Below are positions 1-7,084 of a stretch of DNA of 64,000 nt, in pieces. Below the pieces are notes generated by a model. That model searched no databases. It was given only the letters and a program-made list of their open reading frames with translations, and was not told the origin of the DNA. Positions within the stretch are counted from its first letter, which is position 1. Each line of letters begins with the position of its first letter. The position numbers and the translations under genes were made by a program. Source of the stretch: Thalassotalea sp. 1_MG-2023 (GTDB lineage Bacteria; Pseudomonadota; Gammaproteobacteria; Enterobacterales; Alteromonadaceae). The DNA lies in assembly GCF_030546745.1 (NCBI RefSeq), contig NZ_JAUOPD010000002.1, positions 62,001-126,000 of the forward strand, written 5' to 3'.

Positions 1-68
1 AGTTTACCTAAGGCAAAACTAGCATGGCTAGCGAATAGTAAAATAGCGCCAAATAATAATTTATACAT
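1..68 (-). CDS. N-terminal part of an exported protein of unknown function (runs off left edge)
   Basis: An ATG on the minus strand opens a reading frame that continues past the left edge. Only the first 22 residues are visible: MYKLLFGAILLFASHASFA, then LGK. They form a classical Sec signal peptide with a short basic start, a hydrophobic core and an AXA-like end, so the product is probably periplasmic or outer membrane. The 5' leader (AAACGAGAAAAT before the ATG) closely resembles that of the DUF2867 gene near 6.85 kb. A degenerate copy of that gene's operator lies just upstream. The function cannot be inferred from this fragment. Confidence 0.6.
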   Translation of the reverse strand, partial: MYKLLFGAILLFASHASFALGK

Positions 69-95
69 GATTTTCTCGTTTAGTGTGTATTCTGC

Positions 96-111
96 CATAC
101 GGTACGGCTTT
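96..111. promoter_or_regulatory. Degenerate TetR-type operator half-match
   Basis: The sequence CATACGGTACGGCTTT agrees at 12 of 16 positions with the perfect palindrome CATACCGTACGGTATG found at 6871-6886. It lies about 28 bases upstream of the start of the exported protein at the left edge. By inference, the TetR protein encoded at 5791-6339 could also bind here, probably more weakly. It could also be a chance match. Confidence 0.35.
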
Positions 112-213
112 GAGATGGTGGTGCGATATTTATATTATCTGAATTTTTAGTAGAACTTAAACTAAAATAAGGTATTGGCTAGCAATAACAATATAAGTGA
201 CTGAGCTGAGTCT

Positions 214-1314
214 ATGGAAAAATTTGATGCGGTGATTATCGGTGCGGGCGTGGTAGGGCTAGCAATTGCTAGGGAGCTAAGTCAACGTTATAAACATGTG
301 TTGCTTATCGAAAAAAACACGTCATTTGGTGAAGAAACTAGCAGTCGTAATAGTGAAGTGATCCACGCTGGCATCTATTACCCTGAAGATAGCTTAAAAG
401 CAAAGCTTTGCGTTGAGGGTAAGCATTTATTGTATGAACATTGTAAACGCTTTTCTGTACCCGTAAAGCGTGTGGGAAAATTGCTAGTAGCAAAAGGAGA
501 AAACGAAGAAGCGATATTAGCAAAACTATGGCAGCAAGCGAGAAAAAATAACGTAGATGATCTTGCGTGGCAAACGGCCAAACAAGCAAAGCAATTAGAA
601 CCAAACATAAGCGCAACAAAGGCATTATTGTCTCCGTCAACGGGTATAATCGATACGCATCAATTTATGCAAAGTCTGTTATTTGATTTTGAAAAGAATA
701 ACGGTATTTATGTAGCCTGTACCAATTTATTAGCTATTGAAAGAGTAAATGATAACTATCAACTGACCTTAAAAAGCGTAAATGATACAACTAATGTGCT
801 CACTCCGGTAATGATCAATAGTGCAGGATTACATGCTACCCATGTTGCTAGCAATACAGCTAATTTCCCTTTAAATAAAATACCTGAAATACATTGGTGT
901 CGTGGGCATTATTTTAGTTATAGTGGTAAAAGCCCTTTCAACCGTCTGGTTTACCCCGTACCACAACAACATGGCTTAGGTATACATGCATCGTTAGATA
1001 TTGCCGGCCAATTAAAGTTTGGCCCTGATACCGAATATATTTCCGGGCTAAGTTATACAATAGCAGCGAATTTACAAGATAAGTTTTATCACGCGATAAA
1101 AGCATATTTTCCCGCTGTCAAAAAAGATAAGCTACAACCTGCTTATGCGGGAATACGCCCTAAGTTGCAGTCTGAACATCAAGGATTTAAAGATTTTTAC
1201 GTACAAACATCTGCAATACATGGTTTTCCTGGATTGGTTAATTTATTTGGTATTGACTCTCCTGGGCTGACCTCTAGTTTAGCGTTAGCTAAATACGTTG
1301 CAAAAACATTATAA
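214..1314 (+). CDS. FAD-dependent oxidoreductase of the DAO family, L-2-hydroxyglutarate oxidase-like
   Basis: This 366-residue protein opens with an FAD-binding Rossmann motif (GAGVVGLAIARELS, residues 10-23) followed by SSRNSEVIHAGIYY (about 44-57). That second motif is typical of the L-2-hydroxyglutarate dehydrogenase/LhgO branch of the D-amino-acid oxidase superfamily, in which the flavin oxidises L-2-hydroxyglutarate to 2-oxoglutarate. The C-terminal part carries a GIRPKLQ segment and a PGLTSSLALAKYV end typical of that branch. At 366 residues it is a little shorter than E. coli LhgO (about 420). No signal peptide is seen. The gene stands alone and is followed by a hairpin shared with the convergent gene. 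The substrate is inferred from family only. Confidence 0.8.
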   Translation: MEKFDAVIIGAGVVGLAIARELSQRYKHVLLIEKNTSFGEETSSRNSEVIHAGIYYPEDSLKAKLCVEGKHLLYEHCKRFSVPVKRVGKLLVAKGENEEAILAKLWQQARKNNVDDLAWQTAKQAKQLEPNISATKALLSPSTGIIDTHQFMQSLLFDFEKNNGIYVACTNLLAIERVNDNYQLTLKSVNDTTNVLTPVMINSAGLHATHVASNTANFPLNKIPEIHWCRGHYFSYSGKSPFNRLVYPVPQQHGLGIHASLDIAGQLKFGPDTEYISGLSYTIAANLQDKFYHAIKAYFPAVKKDKLQPAYAGIRPKLQSEHQGFKDFYVQTSAIHGFPGLVNLFGIDSPGLTSSLALAKYVAKTL

Positions 1315-1317
1315 AAA

Positions 1318-1349
1318 AGCGCCCCAAACGTTATTTTCTATGGGGCGCT
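1318..1349 (-). terminator. Rho-independent terminator of the sigma/anti-sigma operon
   Basis: A perfect 9-bp stem (AGCGCCCCA at 1318-1326 with TGGGGCGCT at 1341-1349) closes a 14-base loop. Read on the minus strand it runs into six T residues (A1313-A1318 on the plus strand). It therefore suits the minus-strand gene ending at 1360. It may also stop the plus-strand oxidoreductase, although the T tract on that side is poor. Confidence 0.8.
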
Positions 1350-1359
1350 ATTAAAAAAA

Positions 1360-2238
1360 CTATTCGTTTTCTTTTCTTTGTTTGTAGTTATCACCGATAT
1401 CAAGTGAAAATAATTGATCCTCAAGCACGAGATTAAATTCTACGTCGGCTTCCATTTGAAATGCCGTTTCATTGTTTTCACCAGCAGTACTAACAATGAT
1501 TTTTATCGGAAGTTGGGTGCTTGGATCAATCCATAACGTCACTTGCGTGCCTGATTCCTTGAAGGTAAGACCCGTTGCCGTTTTGTTATTAATGACCTGT
1601 TCACCGAGTTGTGTAACATCACCTTTGTATTGCTTTATTGCAGTAAACCAATACAAGGGATCGTCCTTAGGGGAATCTTCAGCTTGCTTTGGATCAAAAT
1701 TGAATGGCGTCGCAAATTTAGGCCCTGGAAAAAATATTACTCCCTGGCCCTTCTTAGTATTGATAACATTGATTGAACTAGCATTCTCTCCACCTTCGGT
1801 CAGTGGAATAGTTTCAACACGTATCAATCCCGGCTCTTGATAGTACACCTTAAGTCGAGAAAATACTGAGTCAAAAGCTTTCATTTCGGAAACAAAACGC
1901 ATGCTAGTGATTTTCTCTAATTGTTGAACAACAGAAGCAAAAGCGACCCGTGGTGGTCCATTTAATAATAATAACGTGATCACGCCTAGTGTTAACGTTG
2001 CTACTGCTCCGCCGAGCGGCACCAATGATACTTGTGATAGCTTTTGTTTAAGCTTACCTAATATACTACGACTTCTTTTCCCCGTAGTTTCAACGTGTTC
2101 AGCTAGTTCACTCTGTTCTTTTATGACTGCGTCTAACTTTAACTGCATTTTTTCATCTTCAACAGAAGATGGTGAAGTTGCTTTTATCGAAGCAATATAA
2201 TGCTCTAGCTCTGGGCTTAAATTATCCTGTGATTTCAT
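1360..2238 (-). CDS. Membrane-anchored putative anti-sigma factor with a LolA-like periplasmic domain
   Basis: The 292-residue product has a cytoplasmic N-terminal stretch of about 70 residues and one membrane segment (about 74-93, VPLGGAVATLTLGVITLLLL). The periplasmic C-terminal domain is rich in beta-strand patterns such as LPIKIIVSTAG, which recall LolA/outer-membrane lipoprotein-sorting folds. Its start overlaps the end of the ECF sigma factor gene by 17 bases, the usual arrangement for a sigma factor and its membrane-bound inhibitor. I see no canonical zinc-binding (ZAS) HxxxCxxC motif, so the anti-sigma role rests on topology and gene order. A terminator follows directly. Confidence 0.65.
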   Translation of the reverse strand: MKSQDNLSPELEHYIASIKATSPSSVEDEKMQLKLDAVIKEQSELAEHVETTGKRSRSILGKLKQKLSQVSLVPLGGAVATLTLGVITLLLLNGPPRVAFASVVQQLEKITSMRFVSEMKAFDSVFSRLKVYYQEPGLIRVETIPLTEGGENASSINVINTKKGQGVIFFPGPKFATPFNFDPKQAEDSPKDDPLYWFTAIKQYKGDVTQLGEQVINNKTATGLTFKESGTQVTLWIDPSTQLPIKIIVSTAGENNETAFQMEADVEFNLVLEDQLFSLDIGDNYKQRKENE

Positions 2239-2788
2239 AACCTGCTCCTAAAAATTGTGACTCTCCCACCAACTGTGAGAGTTTTTGCTGAGCGCGATGT
2301 AAAGTAACGCCTACTAAGCTATTTGAAATACCTAATTGTTTGGCAATTTCTTGATATGAAAACTCTTCCAAGTGCCTTAAACAAAATACGTGCGCATCTT
2401 GTGCTGTTAACTCAGCCAATGCACTTCTAAAGTGTTCGATATCCCTAGATAAAGCCATTTCTCTATACGGGTCTGCGTTGTGCTGTGTTTTATCAAATAA
2501 CTGCATTTCATCATTAGTGGAATAATCTATAGGCTCTTCAGCGAATTTTTGTCGACGTCTTATTTGATCTATCGCCGCTGATGAAGCCATTGTTCTCAGA
2601 TAAGCCGGCCAATTTTTAATATTGTCGAAGGCATTGGTTGGTTTCTTAAACAGTTTGATAAACACTTCTTGAGTAACGTCTTCAGCCGAGTGACTGTTAC
2701 CCAATAAGCGATAAGCTGTATGAAACACCAAGCGTCCATGTTCGCGTGCCAGTTTGGCAATGGCGGCATTTTGGTTTTTGTTATTCAA
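2222..2788 (-). CDS. ECF-type RNA polymerase sigma factor
   Basis: This is a sigma-70 family protein of the extracytoplasmic-function type. Region 2 holds DVTQEVFIKLFKK and the recognition stretch NWPAYLRTMASSAAIDQIRRR. Region 4 holds FCLRHLEEFSYQEIAKQLGIS, a helix-turn-helix that reads the -35 element. Three starts are possible: ATG at 2815, ATG at 2794 and TTG at 2788. The only good Shine-Dalgarno (GGAG, complement of 2796-2799) sits one base from the 2794 ATG but seven bases from the TTG at 2788, so I prefer the TTG. It is co-transcribed with the overlapping membrane protein, its likely anti-sigma factor. The signal sensed is unknown. Confidence 0.85.
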   Translation of the reverse strand: MNNKNQNAAIAKLAREHGRLVFHTAYRLLGNSHSAEDVTQEVFIKLFKKPTNAFDNIKNWPAYLRTMASSAAIDQIRRRQKFAEEPIDYSTNDEMQLFDKTQHNADPYREMALSRDIEHFRSALAELTAQDAHVFCLRHLEEFSYQEIAKQLGISNSLVGVTLHRAQQKLSQLVGESQFLGAGYEITG

Positions 2789-3202
2789 CGACATTCTCCT
2801 TTTTTCGCTTCTCATAAGTATGACGTTGTGAGTTGGTTTTTTCTTACAAGAGATTATTTATTAATCAATGTGGGATAAATATAAGCCGCTATCGTCGTTT
2901 ATCAAAACTGTTTATTTAGATAAATTTTTAGTTTTGCGTTCATTAAATATGTTGCATAAGCATTATAAAAAATCTTTTATATGCAATAAGTTATAAATTA
3001 TATTTAATAATTATTCGTAAAGTATGCATAATTTGTCACTATAGGGGTGTTATGTAGCGTTGTATTAATTATTAAAATACGAACAGCAGTGGCATAGCAT
3101 CAAGAGCAGTTAAGAAATTCTCTTTGGACAGCTGAATTCTTGAATTTGTGAGGTAGCTTGTTGACAACATGGTTGTAAATCAAATATCAATGAGTGAATT
3201 TT

Positions 3203-3229
3203 GGGGCAACAATGTTGCCCCTTTTTTTT
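3203..3229 (+). terminator. Orphan Rho-independent terminator, possible 3' end of a small RNA
   Basis: GGGGCAAC (3203-3210) and GTTGCCCC (3214-3221) form a perfect 8-bp GC-rich stem with a three-base loop, followed by eight T residues (3222-3229). It works only on the plus strand, because the opposite strand reads into AAAA. No plus-strand coding region lies upstream between the sigma factor promoter region and this point. The gene-free 491 bases (2816-3306) around it are otherwise AT-rich. A stem with a long U tail is the usual 3' end of an Hfq-dependent small RNA. I could not fix a promoter; a TTGACA occurs at 3161-3166 but would leave only a very short transcript. Confidence 0.75.
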
Positions 3230-3306
3230 GATTGCTTTTCGGTTAACCTATTACTAATGAAAGTAAACCTAAGGGAGCAGAAAAACATTGGCTAGCGTTG
3301 TCTTTA

Positions 3307-4074
3307 TTAAACAGAGTTTAGGTTAAGTAACGTGTCTAACTTATTTTTATTACGCCGACTCAAGGTAAGCTGCGATTTACTGTTTAATTGTACTATATAG
3401 TCGCCGGTGTCTGTTGCCGTTAATGTATGAACGCACTGACGATTTACAATTGAAGAACGATGAATACGAATAAACTCTTTTGGGTTTAGTTGTGTTTCTA
3501 ACATCGTTAATGTAGCTCGGTGTAATAGGTGATCACCATTGATTAAATGAATATCAGCATAATTGCCAGCGCCTTGAATATATTCAATATCGTCAACATC
3601 AACTAAACGAATTCTACCGGGATCTTTGACCACCAATTGCGTTTTAAAAGGGGAGTCTGCCTGTTGTTTTAAATGAATAATGAGTTCATTGATATTCGCT
3701 AAGTTACTCACTTGATTATTTGCAACTTGTCGCTTTGCTTTATCTAATGCCTGGTAAAACCGGTCATCATCAAAAGGTTTAAGTAAGTAGTCTATTGCGT
3801 TAAGTTCAAAGGCACTAATAGCATATTGATCAAACGCCGTTGCAAAGACAATCACAGCATCTATTTCAAGTAACTCAGCCGCTTGTAGCCCGTTTTTCCC
3901 TGGCATTTGAATATCCAAGAAAATAATATCAGGGTGATGTTCTTTTGCGAGTTCAATTACTTGATTACCATTTTCAGCAAAATAAATATCGCTGATGTCT
4001 GCTTGGTTCTGTAACAAGTAATGAATGGTTTTTCGTGCTAAATGTTCATCATCTGCAACTAAAACACTAATCAT
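3307..4074 (-). CDS. LytTR-family response regulator
   Basis: The protein has a receiver domain (acid pair ADDEH near the N-terminus, phospho-acceptor Asp in IIFLDIQMPG, conserved Lys in YLLKPF) followed by a LytTR DNA-binding domain. That domain is marked by VVKDPGRIRLVDVDDIEYIQG and FIRIHRSSIVNR. It is a transcription factor of the AlgR/BtsR/YpdB kind. The ATG at 4074 is preferred over a TTG 12 bases upstream. It overlaps the stop of the histidine kinase gene by eight bases, so the two are translated from one message. The target genes are unknown. Confidence 0.9.
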   Translation of the reverse strand: MISVLVADDEHLARKTIHYLLQNQADISDIYFAENGNQVIELAKEHHPDIIFLDIQMPGKNGLQAAELLEIDAVIVFATAFDQYAISAFELNAIDYLLKPFDDDRFYQALDKAKRQVANNQVSNLANINELIIHLKQQADSPFKTQLVVKDPGRIRLVDVDDIEYIQGAGNYADIHLINGDHLLHRATLTMLETQLNPKEFIRIHRSSIVNRQCVHTLTATDTGDYIVQLNSKSQLTLSRRNKNKLDTLLNLNSV

Positions 4075-4846
4075 AATGCACCCCAATTGGTAGTGTTAAT
4101 CGTGTTTCGAAATAATCATTTTCTATTTCGTTTAGGCTTAGGGTATAACGTTGTTGATAGATTTTATCCAAACGTTGCCGACAGTTAGTGATACCAATAC
4201 CAAAGCCTTGATGTTCATCGGTTTTTGATATTTTATTGACTAACGTGACAGAAAGCTGTTTATCATCACAAGCGATTTTTAACGTTAATTTATTTTGATT
4301 ACTTTCTAGTTGGCTGCCATGCTGAACCGCATTTTCAACTAGGGGCTGTAACAACATGAAAGGTATTTGGCAGTCGTGTAAATTTCCTGACAAGTTAACA
4401 GTTGTAAGTAGTTTATTTTCGAAACGCATTTTTTGAATGGTGAGATAACTCTCGATGAACTCAATTTCTTGAGGTAAAGGTATAAGCTGATTATTTTGAT
4501 TCTCTAATACTTTTCTTAACATTTGGCTTAATTCACTTAATGCTTTTACTGCTTTGCTTTTTTCATCTAGCCGGATCAAGCTGGCAACCGTATTTAAGGT
4601 GTTAAATAAAAAGTGTGGGTTTAATTGCGAACGCAATGATTGCAGTTCTATTTCAAGCAATTGCTTTGCTAATAGCTCATTTTTGATCGCATGTTGTTTT
4701 GCGCGCGTGTAATAGGTAATGGCGTAGCCAGTACAAAATACAGATAGATAAATAAGAAAATCAATATGTAGCGGACTCAATAGCAACCGTTCATACGCCT
4801 CATTTATAATTTCTAGGTTCACAGCGCCGTGCTTGATCAGTGCCAC
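4067..4846 (-). CDS. LytS/BtsS-type histidine kinase, C-terminal part (frameshifted from 4858-5166)
   Basis: The visible frame starts at a GTG but continues open upstream, so it is really the rear part of a longer kinase. It contains one membrane segment (HIDFLIYLSVFCTGYAITYY) and a coiled segment. The His_kinase H-box is LNPHFLFNTLNTVA, and the ATPase region has LLQPLVENAVQHG and GFGIGITNCRQRL. These define the HPK family that partners LytTR regulators. The missing front half with further membrane segments lies in the neighbouring frame at 4858-5166. One extra T in the poly-T tracts at the junction would fuse the two into a normal kinase of about 360 residues. Confidence 0.8.
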   Translation of the reverse strand: MALIKHGAVNLEIINEAYERLLLSPLHIDFLIYLSVFCTGYAITYYTRAKQHAIKNELLAKQLLEIELQSLRSQLNPHFLFNTLNTVASLIRLDEKSKAVKALSELSQMLRKVLENQNNQLIPLPQEIEFIESYLTIQKMRFENKLLTTVNLSGNLHDCQIPFMLLQPLVENAVQHGSQLESNQNKLTLKIACDDKQLSVTLVNKISKTDEHQGFGIGITNCRQRLDKIYQQRYTLSLNEIENDYFETRLTLPIGVHYD

Positions 4847-4857
4847 CTCGATAATGG

Positions 4858-5166
4858 TTAAAAACCAATATAAAAAAATAACAATAACGATGCCAGTATA
4901 TTCAGCAAAATGAAGCTTGATAGATGTGCTTTATGGTAAGGAATTAGTCTAGTTGAAGCGAAAACCAGTGGTGCGATAAGCGCCCAATTTCCCCACCAAG
5001 GTAAATATTCCAACCAAATATCAGTGTATACTGCGGGTTTGTCATAATGAAGCAGCATTCGGTAATTGTAATAGGCAGCAAATGTGTTTAGTAGTAGCCA
5101 AAACAACGCATTTGCCAAGCAAATTTTCCTTGAGGGAAGTTTATCTAATAGCGTTGAGAAAGACAT
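4858..5166 (-). CDS. N-terminal membrane part of the split LytS-type histidine kinase
   Basis: This 102-residue frame holds three hydrophobic segments (ALFWLLLNTFAAYYNY, WWGNWALIAPLVFA and SFILLNILASLLLFF) and ends abruptly with IGF-stop. The next frame continues smoothly as LTIIEVALIKHG, the start of the kinase part. The junction holds runs of seven and five T residues on the coding strand. A one-base loss there explains the break, either as a real mutation or as a sequencing or assembly error. No classical minus-one slippery heptamer is present in the right phase. If the gene is truly broken, the LytTR regulator would lack its kinase input. Confidence 0.7.
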   Translation of the reverse strand: MSFSTLLDKLPSRKICLANALFWLLLNTFAAYYNYRMLLHYDKPAVYTDIWLEYLPWWGNWALIAPLVFASTRLIPYHKAHLSSFILLNILASLLLFFYIGF

Positions 5167-5338
5167 AACAGGGACTACCGCTTTGTTTACAAAAGTATCT
5201 TTATTTATACAGTATAACGAGCAATAGCGCTTTGTTATCTACCGTTTGTCATTTATTTAAAGCCACGTATAACAAATCAAGCAAGCATTGAACATGGGTA
5301 TTTTAGAACAATGCTTTATCTTATTGATGTTAACTATG

Positions 5339-5758
5339 TTAACTATGTTGGCTAGATGGGGTGGTCGTTACATTGCAATCAGGTTGTTTACGCTTTGTTG
5401 TGCCTATGATTAAAATGGCGCCCTGAATGATAAACAAGTATGCTCCTGATATTGGCATAATCACCGCAACAATAACGCCAATAAACACAAAACCCCAGCC
5501 CAGTGAAAGTGGCGGACAATAACCTTCATTTAAGGCTTTTTGTAACATCAAACCAAATAATACCCAAAAGCAACCGGTGATTAGAAACCAACTTATTGCT
5601 TCTCGATCAAATGCCATCTGGTTATTTACCAGTGTTGAAAAAAACCAACCATCATTGTGCATCGCTATTAAGCTTGACCAGCCTAAACTTAAGCCGATGA
5701 TATTGTGAAGTATTCCTGTGACAAGTAAGTAATATCCGGAATATCGCATAACGTTCAT
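5339..5758 (-). CDS. DUF6463-like small membrane protein
   Basis: This protein of about 139 residues has four hydrophobic helices: YYLLVTGILHNIIGLSLGW, AISWFLITGCFWVLFGLML, LGWGFVFIGVIVAVIMPI and AYLFIIQGAILIIG. It has a short polar tail. The pattern matches the DUF6463 family of four-helix inner-membrane proteins of unknown role. An ATG at 5767 is too close to the AAGG ribosome site, while the ATG at 5758 has a nine-base spacing, so I chose the latter. It is the last gene of the DUF2867-TetR operon, 32 bases after the regulator. Confidence 0.7.
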   Translation of the reverse strand: MNVMRYSGYYLLVTGILHNIIGLSLGWSSLIAMHNDGWFFSTLVNNQMAFDREAISWFLITGCFWVLFGLMLQKALNEGYCPPLSLGWGFVFIGVIVAVIMPISGAYLFIIQGAILIIGTTKRKQPDCNVTTTPSSQHS

Positions 5759-5790
5759 TGTGTTCATCCTTAATCTTTAGTGTTAACTTT

Positions 5791-6339
5791 TTACATTGGT
5801 GGTAGCAGAGCTTTAGATGCCATAGCCGATATTCTCAGTACATCTTCAATACTTGGTTCGGGGTGTATTTGTTGCATGCCTAAGAAGTTAGCATATGCCA
5901 TTAACGCAATGTCGTTCGCTTGTGATTGTGCTAAGCCTAGTTCAACGTAGCATTGCGCCAAATATTGTTGTCTTTGGTTATCTATTTTTTGAAGATAAAT
6001 TTGGATCGCCGGTTCGTTTAACGCCCAAGCACGAATATGCTTCTCTGCTTCTATATTATTATTGGCAATTACGCTATCGAGCTTTTGTAGCTTTTCTTGA
6101 GCAGAGCCTTGTGTGTTTGCTTGTTCAATAAAAGAAAGAGTCGTTGTTTCGTACCAATGAGACATAAGGCATTCAATGAACACAGCACGATTGTTAAAAT
6201 GGTGATAAAAAGAACCTTTTGTTACCCCTTTTAATTCACAAAGTTTAGCTATTCTAAGGTGTTCAGGCCCTTTTTCAATCAGTACGTTAAGTGCGAAGGT
6301 CAGCCAGTCTAATTGACTGTTTTTAGTGGAAGCACTCAT
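5791..6339 (-). CDS. TetR/AcrR-family transcriptional regulator
   Basis: The 182-residue protein has the TetR N-terminal helix-turn-helix, seen as LRIAKLCELKGVTKGSFYHHF (about residues 23-43, with GSFYHHF diagnostic). A variable ligand-binding C-terminal domain follows. Its ATG overlaps the stop of the DUF2867 gene (ATGA), so the two are translationally coupled. The perfect palindrome at 6871-6886, upstream of the operon, is the obvious autoregulatory operator. The ligand cannot be deduced. Confidence 0.9.
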   Translation of the reverse strand: MSASTKNSQLDWLTFALNVLIEKGPEHLRIAKLCELKGVTKGSFYHHFNNRAVFIECLMSHWYETTTLSFIEQANTQGSAQEKLQKLDSVIANNNIEAEKHIRAWALNEPAIQIYLQKIDNQRQQYLAQCYVELGLAQSQANDIALMAYANFLGMQQIHPEPSIEDVLRISAMASKALLPPM

Positions 6340-6851
6340 ATTCTATTCGCTTTTATCGCGTTGTTAATCACAATACGCGCAATAAAATAATGAAAGGGCA
6401 AAATGGCATTAACATATATACGGCCAAGTAGTGTTTTTTGGTTCACTAAGCTTGAAACAATTACGGTGTTTGCTTGTTTTTTAATACTCAGATAAAAAGC
6501 CATATGCTTATCTTCTGCGTAACTTATAATTTCAGTGTGCGACTTTTCGATAACAGTAAGAAAGCCAGCTTGATCTCCCACCATTAACTCATCGCTTTGC
6601 GGGATTAAGTTACCTTGATTAACCTTAAAACCAAATATTCCCACGAGTTTATTGCGCAAATTCATTAACCCGTTCACCCAGTTAGGTAGGTAATGAAAAA
6701 TGGCATATTGCAACTGGCTAGGAGAAAGTTGAACTTGTGAAACCTTTGTTTGTAGCGCATCTCTGAAAAAAGGGTGTACTGCTTTGCTGATTAATGCATC
6801 ATCAGCGGGCACTTTTATTGATTGAATAGCGGAAAATAAGTTAATCATCAT
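6336..6851 (-). CDS. DUF2867 family protein
   Basis: This 171-residue protein matches the pattern of DUF2867 proteins: FFRDAL near the start, a middle with NWVNGLMNLRNKLVGIFG, and the C-terminal LLGRIYVNAILPFHYFIARIVINNAIK. DUF2867 often occurs as a stand-alone protein or fused to SDR enzymes; its biochemical role is unknown. It is the first gene of a three-gene operon with an overlapping TetR regulator and a DUF6463 membrane protein. A TetR-type operator sits about 20 bases upstream of the start, so repression by the encoded TetR is likely. Confidence 0.75.
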   Translation of the reverse strand: MMINLFSAIQSIKVPADDALISKAVHPFFRDALQTKVSQVQLSPSQLQYAIFHYLPNWVNGLMNLRNKLVGIFGFKVNQGNLIPQSDELMVGDQAGFLTVIEKSHTEIISYAEDKHMAFYLSIKKQANTVIVSSLVNQKTLLGRIYVNAILPFHYFIARIVINNAIKANRI

Positions 6852-6870
6852 TTTTCTCGTTTAAAAAAAA

Positions 6871-6886
6871 CATACCGTACGGTATG
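6871..6886. promoter_or_regulatory. TetR-type operator, perfect palindrome
   Basis: CATACCGTACGGTATG is a perfect 16-bp inverted repeat centred between 6878 and 6879. It lies 20 bases upstream of the ATG of the DUF2867-TetR-DUF6463 operon. Its length and symmetry are typical of TetR-family operators, and its position would block RNA polymerase. A 12/16 match occurs at 96-111 before another gene. Confidence 0.75.
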
Positions 6887-7084
6887 GTATTGTAATAGGT
6901 TGTGTGGTTAATGCAACTCTTTAATAAAAACCTTTGATCGTTAAAAGTGATCAGTCAAAGTGCGATGATATTGAATGGCAAGATAGTGTGCTAATAATGC
7001 AAATTTTCTTGTTAAGCGTTACTAAAAATATTCACCTGTGATTAAATAGCTTAGCGAATGTGTTCACTGTCATAAAGAGTAGAT

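Noticed and set aside
338-640. Minus-strand ORF of 100 codons inside the LhgO-like gene
   Set aside because: It lies entirely opposite a gene with clear FAD motifs and has no ribosome site or domain.
3161-3166. TTGACA as promoter of the candidate small RNA
   Set aside because: Its -10 partner is poor and the transcript to the terminator would be only about 35 bases.
4858-4885. Programmed minus-one frameshift in the split kinase
   Set aside because: The T runs are not in a classical X-XXY-YYZ slippery phase and no downstream pseudoknot is apparent. A simple one-base indel is more likely.
5329-5346. Tandem TTAACTATG repeat at the end of the DUF6463 gene
   Set aside because: Only two nine-base copies. 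It duplicates the stop codon region and carries no sign of a mobile element or attachment site.
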